This document shows, in pieces, positions 1-8,046 of a DNA stretch of 64,000 bases. Location of the stretch: the NCBI RefSeq assembly GCF_000218785.1, contig NZ_AFPO01000013.1:62001-126000 (forward strand). The letters are read 5' to 3'. The notes below the pieces were generated by a model. That model saw nothing but the letters and a program-made list of their open reading frames with translations, was not told the origin of the DNA and made no database searches. A program made the position numbers and the translations under genes. The DNA comes from Idiomarina sp. A28L. GTDB taxonomy: Bacteria; Pseudomonadota; Gammaproteobacteria; Enterobacterales; Alteromonadaceae. Each line of letters opens with the position of its first letter. The stretch's first letter is position 1.

Positions 1-1451
1 CAACTACGCTCGGGCTCTCGGTGATTCAAATTAACACCGGCTTAAATTATTTATGGGAGGACATCCCGGTAAATAATATTGTGCAAATTATCGTTATTTT
101 TGTGATTACACTAATGGCCATAGCCTCGGTGGTAGCAGGGCTCGATAAGGGCATAAAGCGCCTTTCAATTCTGAACATGAGCTTAGTAATGTTCTTGCTA
201 CTGTTTGTGTTTTTCGCCGGCCCTACGGTGCATATACTTGAAACGTTCTTGCAAAACACTGGTAGTTACCTGAACTACATTGTTGAGCGAACCTTTAATT
301 TACAAGCCTATAGCCGCAGCGATTGGATAGGCAACTGGACCTTATTTATATTCGGTTGGACTATCGCTTGGGCGCCTTTTGTTGGCTTATTTATTGCAAA
401 AATCAGCCGCGGCAGAACCATTCGCCAGTTTGTGGTGGGGGTAATGCTGGTGCCAACTATCTTTACCTTCTTCTGGTTCTCAGTGTTTGGCGATACGGCA
501 CTGCACATGATCATGATGCAAGGCTACGAAAGCTTGATTGGCGAAGTACAGGAAAACCAAGCTATTGCTTTATTTAAGCTATATGAAAACTTACCGCTAA
601 CCAGCATTCTTTCCTTTGTAACCGTGATTTTGATCATGACGTTCTTTGTTACGTCTTCAGATTCCGGTTCATTGGTTATCGATTCACTCGCTTCTGGCGG
701 TAATTCAAATACACCAGTTTGGCAACGGATTTTCTGGGCTAGTTCAGAAGGTGTAGTGGCGGCAGTGCTATTGCTCGCCGGTGGCCTTGGTGCGTTACAA
801 ACAGCCGCCATTGCCAGTGCGCTTCCGTTTGCCATTATCATGCTGATTGCAGCCGTTGGCTTGTGGCGTGCTTTAGTGATTGAAGGGCACCAATACAGTA
901 GTTTACGCAGCCATACGCAAATGCATCGCCGAGGTGTACATGCAGGCTCAAACTATTGGAAAACGCGCCTAGCTGGGTTGGTTGATTTCCCCGCACGTTC
1001 AAAAGTAGAAGCCTTTATTCGTGAAACCGGAAAAGAATGCCTTGATGAAGTATGTTCTGAACTCTCAGGGCAGAAATGGCAAGCTGAAGTTCAGATGGAA
1101 GAAGATCCGGTTCGCGTTATCTTGCGCGTAGATAAAGATGAAATCGATTTCACCTATGAAGTTCGCATTCGTGCCTATGCACGGCCTGATTTCGCAGTAG
1201 CGAAAAAAGCGAAGAAAGAAACCGATCAATATTATCGCGCTGAAGTGTTCTTGCGCCAAGGTGGCCAATCTTATGATATCTATGGCTTCGAGAAAGCCGA
1301 TATCATTAATGATGTGCTTAACCAGTTCGAGAACTACTTACACTTTATTCATCATTCGCCGGGCAGTTTGCCTTGGGATTTAGCAAAACACGATGATGAT
1401 TTAACTGATTATCAAGATAATAACGAAGATGAAGGAACCGCGAAAAGCTAA
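1..1451 (+). CDS. betT: BCCT-family choline/betaine transporter, BetT-like, 5' end outside window
   Basis: Secondary transporter of the betaine/choline/carnitine family, inner membrane, importing quaternary ammonium osmolytes. The frame is open from base 3 (residues TTLGLSVIQ), so the true start lies upstream of the window. About 482 residues are seen. The family signature is clear: GWTIAWAPFVGLFIAKISRG, followed by several hydrophobic segments and the VTSSDSGSLVIDSLASGG stretch. After the last membrane segment comes a hydrophilic tail of roughly 180 residues. A long cytoplasmic tail of this kind is typical of BetT, where it takes part in osmotic regulation, and not of the shorter BetP/CaiT members. 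No bet enzyme genes lie downstream; a terminator follows the stop codon. Substrate choline is inferred from family and tail, not proven. Confidence 0.88.
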   Translation, partial: TTLGLSVIQINTGLNYLWEDIPVNNIVQIIVIFVITLMAIASVVAGLDKGIKRLSILNMSLVMFLLLFVFFAGPTVHILETFLQNTGSYLNYIVERTFNLQAYSRSDWIGNWTLFIFGWTIAWAPFVGLFIAKISRGRTIRQFVVGVMLVPTIFTFFWFSVFGDTALHMIMMQGYESLIGEVQENQAIALFKLYENLPLTSILSFVTVILIMTFFVTSSDSGSLVIDSLASGGNSNTPVWQRIFWASSEGVVAAVLLLAGGLGALQTAAIASALPFAIIMLIAAVGLWRALVIEGHQYSSLRSHTQMHRRGVHAGSNYWKTRLAGLVDFPARSKVEAFIRETGKECLDEVCSELSGQKWQAEVQMEEDPVRVILRVDKDEIDFTYEVRIRAYARPDFAVAKKAKKETDQYYRAEVFLRQGGQSYDIYGFEKADIINDVLNQFENYLHFIHHSPGSLPWDLAKHDDDLTDYQDNNEDEGTAKS

Positions 1452-1475
1452 CTAGCTAATTCGTAAATCTAGCAA

Positions 1476-1526
1476 AAAGCTCACCATCGCTACGGAATTT
1501 CCATCAGCTTTGGTGGGCTTTTTTAT
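1476..1526 (+). terminator. Rho-independent terminator of the BCCT gene
   Basis: An 11-bp stem (AAAGCTCACCA at 1476-1486 pairing with TGGTGGGCTTT at 1511-1521, one G-T pair) is followed by a T-rich run, 25 bases after the transporter stop. Confidence 0.75.
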
Positions 1527-1576
1527 TATTGGCCACTTGTTACTCTTAGCATTGCTAGCCTCTTATTTTCCGGGAG

Positions 1577-2389
1577 TTACATTAATATGCGATATTCAGA
1601 AAAGCCTGGAATACGCTCCACAATTCGGCCTTCAGTGTCACGTAATTTTTCTAAATCAGCACACATGCTCTCACCGCGTATTTCCATTTCAGCGCCCCAA
1701 CTCTCCATAGTAATTTCCAGCTGTTCACCCATTTTTTCCATACGCTCACCAAACTGCTCCATGCGTTGTTCGAAACTGCCAGAACCTGTAAACATTGCTT
1801 TGGTAACTAACCAAATCATACTACCCATAGAATCTTCTACTATTTCTTGAATTTCAGTATCTAGCGTATCGCCTAAACGATCGCCAAAGGCATCAAGCTG
1901 GCTACCCTGCACAACATAAGTGCCACCGGCTTGATAAGCCACCGTTGCAAATTCTTCTGCTAGCTTTTCATTAAGCTTCTCGATGCGGCGAACTATTTTA
2001 TGCCGCTTGCCAAACATTTCAGTGAAGGTTGCCGTTAATGCATAGGAAGTCATTTCCATAGCTTCCGCCATTACATCAACCATAAATTCAGATTGTGTTG
2101 ATAATCCATTTTTGTATTGAATCAACATACTGCGTTCTTCGGCATCAACGGCTACCGAATTACCATTTAGATATAAATCGCCATTATGCAGAATACGAAA
2201 CAGCTCAGTTTCGCCATCGGTTACGGTTAGTGTTTCATAAGATGCATGAATATCCTTATTCAAATTAAACTGGCAGCTTGCGGTATCAGGTGCATTCACA
2301 ATAGTGAGCTGGCGCGAAGGCACCTTCGTAGGCGATTCATCGTTAATTGGCATAGCTATAGTGGCGGCTAAAAGAAAGCTTGTAATCAT
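1577..2389 (-). CDS. DUF2884 (YggN-like) exported protein
   Basis: Predicted periplasmic protein of the DUF2884/YggN type, function unknown. The open frame reaches 2497, but the start at 2389 is preferred: ATG with AGGA about ten bases upstream, opening a short hydrophobic signal-like segment (MITSFLLAATIAMPIN). The body has about 270 residues. A beta-rich N-terminal part includes a Cys (SCQFNL) and the phrase ELFRILHNGDLYLNGNSV. Long amphipathic helices follow, and the repeated Met/Gly/Glu-rich FEQRMEQFGERMEKMGEQLE stretch suggests a coiled coil. It is transcribed away from the M49-like gene and is separated from it by a strong terminator, so it probably has its own promoter. The family name comes from general sequence resemblance. 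Confidence 0.7.
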   Translation of the reverse strand: MITSFLLAATIAMPINDESPTKVPSRQLTIVNAPDTASCQFNLNKDIHASYETLTVTDGETELFRILHNGDLYLNGNSVAVDAEERSMLIQYKNGLSTQSEFMVDVMAEAMEMTSYALTATFTEMFGKRHKIVRRIEKLNEKLAEEFATVAYQAGGTYVVQGSQLDAFGDRLGDTLDTEIQEIVEDSMGSMIWLVTKAMFTGSGSFEQRMEQFGERMEKMGEQLEITMESWGAEMEIRGESMCADLEKLRDTEGRIVERIPGFSEYRILM

Positions 2390-2486
2390 TATTTTATTCC
2401 TCGTTTTAAGGTTACTTAGAAGAATAAGCAAGCACCATGCCAAGTGTTTTAATACATTGATTTTAATCAACATAATCAAAGTAAAC

Positions 2487-2540
2487 AAAAAGCCCAAGAA
2501 ACTAGATAGTGATTATCACTACTTATTTCTCGGGCTTTTT
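2487..2540 (-). terminator. Strong bidirectional hairpin terminator downstream of the M49-like gene
   Basis: A 16-nt arm at 2487-2502 (AAAAAGCCCAAGAAAC) pairs with 2525-2540 ending CGGGCTTTTT. A second small palindrome, TAGTGATTATCACTA, sits in the loop. The run of A on one side and T on the other lets it work in both directions. On the minus strand it ends the 2618-4282 gene. Confidence 0.85.
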
Positions 2541-2617
2541 AGTTTTCTTCGCCACTATTTGTGTTTTGTATTAAACACGGTGCCATCCAGCAAAGTGGTT
2601 AATATTGCTGCCTTAAA

Positions 2618-4282
2618 TTACAAGCCTAATACCGATTTACCTTGCTCAAATACGATATCTACCGGAATGTTAGCGCTATCAATACGATCTAAATCGCCCT
2701 GCAAACCCGCATTTACACTGCCCATTTCAGAGAATAATTGCGCTACACCAGCGTAATCGCCATCGCCCTGTAAACGTAAAATCAAATCAGATAGAGAATT
2801 CATAGCTGATCGCATGTTCTCCATATCTACCGAATATTCGCCTTGTTCATTGCGCACAAAGGCACCATGTTCCGCAAAGTAATTAAAGCGAATCATATTT
2901 GCCTGACCATGAGCACTTGAAGCCCCAAAACGCACTGAGCGGAAGATGCCCGCCAAGAAAGTAACATAGTAATCTTCCAACTGGCCTTCGGTAAGAACAC
3001 CTTCTTCCAGCAGCTGAGTAACCATGTACAAACCAAGTATATCGGCTTTGCCTTCCTCGATAGGTGATGCATATTCACGCAACGCACCGCGCACTGTGCC
3101 TTCTCCGTTCACTAAGTTTTTAATACCCAAGCCATGGGCTACCTCATGAAACATAGTATTTGCGAAAAACGCATCGAACGTAATGTGTTGGCGCTGTTCA
3201 GGCACAATTAAAAGATCAGCAATCGGCACTAAAATTTTATCGAATTTAGCCTGCATTGCATTCTTCAGTTGCGAACGCCGGGTGCCTTTTGCTAACTGTA
3301 CTTCTTCATCGTTTGGCAAATTCACCGCAATGGTTTTACTGCCTGCATTCGAATGGCCCGCATAGTAAACGATATCGTAAGCGTTAAGTTGCGCATCTGT
3401 GCCTGGTTCTTCCGCTTTATATTCATCTGCCACTGGCAACCCACGTTGCAAGCTCGGCAAGTGTTGAGCATACACTTCTAAACGCTGGCTCCACTCGGTA
3501 TCTTTCACCAACACGTATGCTTCAAAGCCTGCTTTATAACCGAACAAACGATCTTCATAAGTTTCGATAGGGCCGATAATCACATCAACATCACTTTCGG
3601 TGATATCCATCCATACATAATCAGAGGCTTGGTATTCATTGGAAAGAAACGCATTCGCTCGCATTTCTAAATAACGAGCCATAGTTTCATCGTCTGCTAC
3701 CGTTGCTGCTGCACGCAGTATTGCCGCGGCTTGGCTCAGTTCTTCACGATACGCTTCTGAATAAGGGATAGTGTAAAGCTCACCAGCCTCATTACGGCGC
3801 ACAAGCGTGTACAAATCATCTTTGCCGGGTAAATCGGCAGCATCAAATTCTTCTCGCGTCATATCTGCTGGGTAGTAATTAGCACCCAAAGGTTTGGCTT
3901 CAATACCCTGTAAAATAGGCTGCATGTTATTGAGCCGATCCCATGGCCCGTAATTCACGTTTACAAATTCACGCACCCGCGGATCGGCAATATTGTTTAA
4001 CAACATATCTTTATCGCCAGCGTAAGCTTGCTGCCAGAATAAGTTATCCATAATTTCCGCTGCATCGATAAGCAGCGAAATTAATTCTTTCTGATCGTCC
4101 GATAAATGCGATAAATCAACATCTAAACGAACCGGAACATATATATCTAAACGCCCCTCAGCACTGGCACTCGCCTGATACTCTGGCATACTGGTGCTAT
4201 CTGGTGCTGGTGAACACGCACTGAGCAAAAATGCACTGGAAATAGCTGCCGCAGTGAGTTTTAGTTTTGTTTTAAAAGCCAT
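2618..4282 (-). CDS. M49 (dipeptidyl-peptidase III)-like zinc metallopeptidase lipoprotein
   Basis: Putative lipid-anchored zinc peptidase of 554 residues. The N-terminus has a lipoprotein signal with lipobox LSAC (Cys22 or 23). The zinc site reads HEVAH at residues 379-383, followed about 26 residues later by EEGKAD (409-414). This layout matches peptidase family M49, whose second motif is EExxA(E/D). Classical M49 enzymes have the six-residue HExxxH. Here the motif is the five-residue HExxH, a form reported for a few bacterial DPP III enzymes. The gene is monocistronic by appearance, with a terminator at 2487-2540 and a divergent neighbour starting at 4364. The Shine-Dalgarno (GAGA, about ten bases upstream) is weak. 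Substrate unknown; family placement is from the motif pair and needs a profile search. Confidence 0.68.
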   Translation of the reverse strand: MAFKTKLKLTAAAISSAFLLSACSPAPDSTSMPEYQASASAEGRLDIYVPVRLDVDLSHLSDDQKELISLLIDAAEIMDNLFWQQAYAGDKDMLLNNIADPRVREFVNVNYGPWDRLNNMQPILQGIEAKPLGANYYPADMTREEFDAADLPGKDDLYTLVRRNEAGELYTIPYSEAYREELSQAAAILRAAATVADDETMARYLEMRANAFLSNEYQASDYVWMDITESDVDVIIGPIETYEDRLFGYKAGFEAYVLVKDTEWSQRLEVYAQHLPSLQRGLPVADEYKAEEPGTDAQLNAYDIVYYAGHSNAGSKTIAVNLPNDEEVQLAKGTRRSQLKNAMQAKFDKILVPIADLLIVPEQRQHITFDAFFANTMFHEVAHGLGIKNLVNGEGTVRGALREYASPIEEGKADILGLYMVTQLLEEGVLTEGQLEDYYVTFLAGIFRSVRFGASSAHGQANMIRFNYFAEHGAFVRNEQGEYSVDMENMRSAMNSLSDLILRLQGDGDYAGVAQLFSEMGSVNAGLQGDLDRIDSANIPVDIVFEQGKSVLGL

Positions 4283-4363
4283 GGCAAAATTCTCTATGTG
4301 TTTGTATTCAAGATGCTAGCATGATACACAAAAATATAACCTTTCGCTTGTTACAGGTGCAAC

Positions 4364-4789
4364 GTGCGTTTTATGTATGGAATCATTTTTTTATTAGTTC
4401 TGGTTGTCGGATTTTGGTGGATTTGGTTAAACCCTTATAGCTTCACTTTTTCAGAAACCACATTAAATATAGACCAAGAAGCAGAACACCGGGTATTTGC
4501 GTTTGGCACCCTAACGAACCCCGTGGTTCGAACCTTGGTTATTTTCGGTTATGTACCAACAGAGCCGGGGTCATTGGAAGATTATCAGCGCCATCGGCTC
4601 GATTTATTACCAAAAGAAGGCGCGGTTACCAATGGCCAAGTGTTTTATGTAAATGCACGGCAACTTCGCCGCCTCGATCGCTACGAACGGGTAGGCGTTA
4701 AATACGAACGTTATCTGTATACCTTAAGCGATGGGCAGCCTGCTTGGGTTTACCGGCGCATAAGTGAAATTAACCCAGCACATGATTAA
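4364..4789 (+). CDS. Gamma-glutamylcyclotransferase-like (AIG2/GGCT fold) membrane-anchored protein
   Basis: A 141-residue protein with one N-terminal membrane segment (residues about 5-22, rich in Leu/Val/Trp) and a GGCT/AIG2-like domain. Visible motifs are the substrate loop FGTL at 47-50 and LDRYERVG at about 104-111, where Glu108 sits where the family's catalytic Glu is expected. Family members cleave gamma-glutamyl amides with release of 5-oxoproline. The GTG at 4364 is taken as start because AGGTG lies five bases upstream; the ATG at 4373 is too far from it. The gene opens a three-gene unit: the amidoligase-like gene begins 36 bases downstream. Bacterial GGCT-like genes beside predicted amidoligases are a known association. 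The membrane anchor is unusual for the cytosolic fold. Confidence 0.72.
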   Translation: MRFMYGIIFLLVLVVGFWWIWLNPYSFTFSETTLNIDQEAEHRVFAFGTLTNPVVRTLVIFGYVPTEPGSLEDYQRHRLDLLPKEGAVTNGQVFYVNARQLRRLDRYERVGVKYERYLYTLSDGQPAWVYRRISEINPAHD

Positions 4790-4825
4790 TTAGCTTCTAA
4801 TGATTCAAACTGAGGAATAGCCACA

Positions 4826-5848
4826 ATGAATAACGTTAATTCGTTAGTGAAGCCACCAACAATGAAAACTGGCGAAAACGAAGAACGCCGAGTTGGTATT
4901 GAAATTGAATTCAGTGGCTTAAAATTACAAGAAGCCACTGATGTGCTCCTTAGTTACTTAGAAAAAAATTGTGATACATGCGAACAAAGCGAAAAAGGCC
5001 GCTACGAACACGTTATTAGTGGTGATAGTGCGGGCGATTGGATTATTGAGTTTGATTACGATTACCTCAAAAAAATAGGCCGTGAAGCCGAACATAATGA
5101 TTGGCGAGATAGTGCCGAAAAAGGCTTGGCCTGGATTGCCGAAAGTGTTGTGCCAATCGAGATTGTCAGCCCTCCATTACCATTAAATCGGTTATCCGAG
5201 ATAGAAACGTTGATTAACGATTTTCGCAAAGCTGGGGCAAAAGGCTCTTCCGATAGCATCGCTTATGCGTTTGGCATGCAATTAAACCCTGAGTTGCCTA
5301 ACCTCGAAGCAGATACAATTTCCGCGCATATCAAAAGTTTTCTGTGCCTTTACGATTGGTTATTGATGAAAATTGCCCCCGATATTTCCCGGCGCATAAG
5401 TAACTACATCGATCCGTTTCCTAAAGCTTATCTCGAGTTAGTACTAAAAAAAGATTACTGGCCATCACGTGAACAGTTGATGGATGATTATTTACAACAC
5501 AACCCAACCCGTAATCGCGCACTCGATATGCTTCCGCTCTTTCGCCACATTGATGAAGAACGTGTACTCAATACAGTAAACGATAATTTGATTAAGGCGC
5601 GGCCAACATTCCATTATCGCTTGCCCGGATCTGAAATTCATCGCCCGAACTGGGGGCTGTTTAGTGTTTGGAATGATTGGGTTCGCGTTGAACAATTGGC
5701 AGATAATCGCGAATTACTGAATAAAGTTTCTGAACAATACCTATCCGAGATCAATAAACTGTTTAGTGGTTTCAATGATGATTGGCAACACTATATTGCC
5801 AACAAAATCATTCCGGAGTTAACCCATGGGGATAGCGAAACTCTCTAA
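4826..5848 (+). CDS. Amidoligase-like protein (Amidoligase_2 / glutamine-synthetase-like COOH-NH2 ligase)
   Basis: A 340-residue protein with hallmarks of the predicted amidoligase family, distant relatives of glutamine synthetase that join a carboxylate to an amine at the expense of ATP. Visible are the opening strand RRVGIEIEF (21-29) with acidic residues E26 and E28, EIVSPPLPLNRL, the segment YAFGMQLNPEL, and the late RPTFHYRLPGSEI block. These are the conserved family islands; metal and nucleotide binding by them is inferred. The gene follows the GGCT-like gene by 36 bases and overlaps the UbiA-like gene by 23, so the three are likely co-transcribed and translationally coupled. Together a ligase and a cyclotransferase could make and break a gamma-glutamyl-type amide. 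The real product is unknown. Confidence 0.7.
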   Translation: MNNVNSLVKPPTMKTGENEERRVGIEIEFSGLKLQEATDVLLSYLEKNCDTCEQSEKGRYEHVISGDSAGDWIIEFDYDYLKKIGREAEHNDWRDSAEKGLAWIAESVVPIEIVSPPLPLNRLSEIETLINDFRKAGAKGSSDSIAYAFGMQLNPELPNLEADTISAHIKSFLCLYDWLLMKIAPDISRRISNYIDPFPKAYLELVLKKDYWPSREQLMDDYLQHNPTRNRALDMLPLFRHIDEERVLNTVNDNLIKARPTFHYRLPGSEIHRPNWGLFSVWNDWVRVEQLADNRELLNKVSEQYLSEINKLFSGFNDDWQHYIANKIIPELTHGDSETL

Positions 5849-6728
5849 CTTATTAGCCATTGCTCGGGTTAACTTTTTAACCCTCACTTTGGCTTGTTTA
5901 GTGCTTGCCATAACCTACAGCTGGCAAATCGCTGGGGCACCGAGCGGATTTTTATTATTTTGGGTTACACTGGCGGCAATTTCTGCACATATCAGTGTGA
6001 ATGCCTTTAACGAATACTTTGATTTTCGCTCTGGCCTCGATTTCCTCACACCAAAAACCCCTTTTAGCGGCGGCAGCGGCACTTTAATTAAAGAGCCAAG
6101 AGCCGCAAAATTAGCATTCGCGCTTGCTGTTGTTAGCTTGCTACTGGTGGTAGGAATTGGCGCTTGGATTGTTAGCAATAATCGCTCCGAGTTGCTTTGG
6201 CTTGGCATTCCAGGGATATTGCTCATTTACACCTACACTCACTACATCAACCGCATCCCTTTTTTGTGTTTAATTGCGCCCGGCGTTGGCTTCGGTTTAA
6301 TTATGACAATGGGTGCGATTTGGGTATTCACTGGCGTTCTTACTAGCACCAGCGTGTTGATTTCATCAGTTGTGATGTTGCTAGTAAACAACCTTTTGCT
6401 GCTCAACCAATTTCCTGATTGTGAAGCCGATGCACAAGTGGGCCGGCGCCATTACCCGATACTAATCGGCCGGAAAAAGAGCACGTGGATATTTGCTAGC
6501 CAGTGGATGGGGGCTTACGTATTAGTGATTTTGGGGGTTTACTTCGCTTGGTTGCCGGTGGCTACTTTAATTGTTCTTTTGTTGCTACCACTGCTGGTAA
6601 AACTGCTAATTGGTGTTCGAAAACATGCCAATCATATTGAACAGCTAGTGCCGCTATTGGGCCTTAACGTTGCTTTAATTCATGGTTTTTTGCTTTTGCT
6701 TGCAGTAGGTGTTGGCTTGGCAATTTAG
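5826..6728 (+). CDS. UbiA-superfamily prenyltransferase (MenA-like)
   Basis: Integral membrane protein of 300 residues with about eight or nine hydrophobic segments. Both aspartate-rich motifs that bind Mg-diphosphate are intact: NEYFDFRSGLD (Asp66, Asp72) and NQFPDCEAD (Asp198, Asp202). It should therefore attach an isoprenoid chain to an acceptor. The motif style, NxYFDxxxGxD, is closer to MenA (dihydroxynaphthoate polyprenyltransferase) than to UbiA itself, but the acceptor cannot be read from sequence. No other menaquinone genes are nearby. The start overlaps the end of the amidoligase gene by 23 bases and has GGAG seven bases upstream. Such coupling is rare for a housekeeping quinone enzyme and suggests a role linked to the amidoligase pathway. 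Confidence 0.78.
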   Translation: MGIAKLSNLLAIARVNFLTLTLACLVLAITYSWQIAGAPSGFLLFWVTLAAISAHISVNAFNEYFDFRSGLDFLTPKTPFSGGSGTLIKEPRAAKLAFALAVVSLLLVVGIGAWIVSNNRSELLWLGIPGILLIYTYTHYINRIPFLCLIAPGVGFGLIMTMGAIWVFTGVLTSTSVLISSVVMLLVNNLLLLNQFPDCEADAQVGRRHYPILIGRKKSTWIFASQWMGAYVLVILGVYFAWLPVATLIVLLLLPLLVKLLIGVRKHANHIEQLVPLLGLNVALIHGFLLLLAVGVGLAI

Positions 6729-6735
6729 GGCATTT

Positions 6736-7998
6736 TTAGGTAATTGCTAACCAAATACTCCGAGCTCCTAACCCGAGCGCGATAACAAACACCAAAGCTG
6801 CTACCCCGTTTTGCCGTTTGCTATTAGCAAAAGCACCCATGCGTTTTTGATTCACCACCATGAGCAAAAAGTAGGTAATCAGGGGCAGTAAAATACCGTT
6901 TGCCACTTGCGCAAATACAATCAGCGCAAAGGGCTGAATACCCAGCGATGAAACCACCACACCAATCAAAATAATACCCAGCCAAGTTGCGCGAAAGCGC
7001 CAGCCGCGCATGTTAGTGCTCCAACCCAACACACCGGTTAGTGCATAAGCAGAGGCTAAAGGCGCAGTAATAGCCGATGAAAGCCCCGCAGCAAGCAAAC
7101 CAAAGGCGGTGAGATAGGTGGCTGCATTACCAAACACAGGCTGGAGTGATACAGCCAAATCAGCCGCACCGGTAATTTGTTCACTGCTACCAAAATAAGC
7201 GGAAGCTGCGGTAGAAATAATCGCAAGCGTAATCAAGCCACCGAGCGGTATAGAAGTGTAAATATCAGCTTTTGCTTCCGATAATGCAGCTCTTATTCGA
7301 GCATCGTTTGCTTCATCAGCCAGCTCACTGGCCCTGCCCCAGCGTTCGCGCGCACTAGCGGCGTGCAAAAATAGCGCATAAGGCACAACGGTAGTGCCAA
7401 CTAAAGCAATAGTGGTAAGCAGCGCTCCGGCCGGAATCGAAGGTATGAAAAGGCCTTTTAGAATAGCCACTATATCGGGTTTACTCAGCGCAAATGTGAA
7501 TAAGAACGCGATACTCATTAACACCACAAGCACAATCAGTATCTTTTCAATGCGTTTATAGTGGCCTTGCCATAAAATCAGGGTAGCCAGCGAACCGAGT
7601 ATTACCGCCCACGGATTAATACCAATATCTTCGCGGAAAAACTCCACCCACGTGATATCACCCCATAACGAGCGGGCTCCCAAGCTAGCACCGGTTAAGT
7701 TGCCACCTTGATAGGCGCTATTACCAATAACTACCGCAGCCACAACCAACAAAATGAAGAGTTGACGAAGTAACGGCTGCTGCACCGCAACTCGCAAGTT
7801 TTCACCTAACCCCTGCTGGGTAACAACGCCAATACGCGCCGCCATTTCTTGCAACACAATAGTAGCAGCGATTGCGAATAGCAGAGCCCAGAGCAGCGCA
7901 TAACCATAGTTAGCACCGGCTAACGAAGCGGTAACTACGGTTCCTGGACCAATAAAAGCGGCCGCAACTAAGGTAGCTGGGCCGAATTTAAGTTTCAT
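6736..7998 (-). CDS. Divergent Nramp-family transporter lacking the classical metal ligands
   Basis: Eleven or so membrane segments in 420 residues, with the overall Nramp outline: FGPATLVAAAFIGPGT in segment 1, EKILIVLVVLMSIAFLF in segment 4, and VGTTVVPYALFLHAA in segment 6. In classical Mn/Fe Nramp transporters segment 1 carries DPGN and segment 6 carries MPH, and Asp, Asn and Met bind the metal. Here the equivalents are GPGT (17-20) and VPY (205-207), so the three side-chain ligands are absent. It belongs to a divergent subgroup whose substrate is unsettled, and a simple manganese-uptake label should be avoided. It is convergent with the UbiA-like gene, with only seven bases between the stops. 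No metal-regulator site is evident upstream. Confidence 0.75.
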   Translation of the reverse strand: MKLKFGPATLVAAAFIGPGTVVTASLAGANYGYALLWALLFAIAATIVLQEMAARIGVVTQQGLGENLRVAVQQPLLRQLFILLVVAAVVIGNSAYQGGNLTGASLGARSLWGDITWVEFFREDIGINPWAVILGSLATLILWQGHYKRIEKILIVLVVLMSIAFLFTFALSKPDIVAILKGLFIPSIPAGALLTTIALVGTTVVPYALFLHAASARERWGRASELADEANDARIRAALSEAKADIYTSIPLGGLITLAIISTAASAYFGSSEQITGAADLAVSLQPVFGNAATYLTAFGLLAAGLSSAITAPLASAYALTGVLGWSTNMRGWRFRATWLGIILIGVVVSSLGIQPFALIVFAQVANGILLPLITYFLLMVVNQKRMGAFANSKRQNGVAALVFVIALGLGARSIWLAIT

Positions 7999-8046
7999 GA
8001 TAGATATACCAAGAGTACAAATACCAAATTAAGCACTCGCTCGTTA

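Noticed and set aside
4364-4789. GGCT-like gene as glutathione-specific ChaC
   Set aside because: The ChaC signature (YGSLxWxP-type) is not present; FGTL and the LDRYE block fit AIG2-like members.
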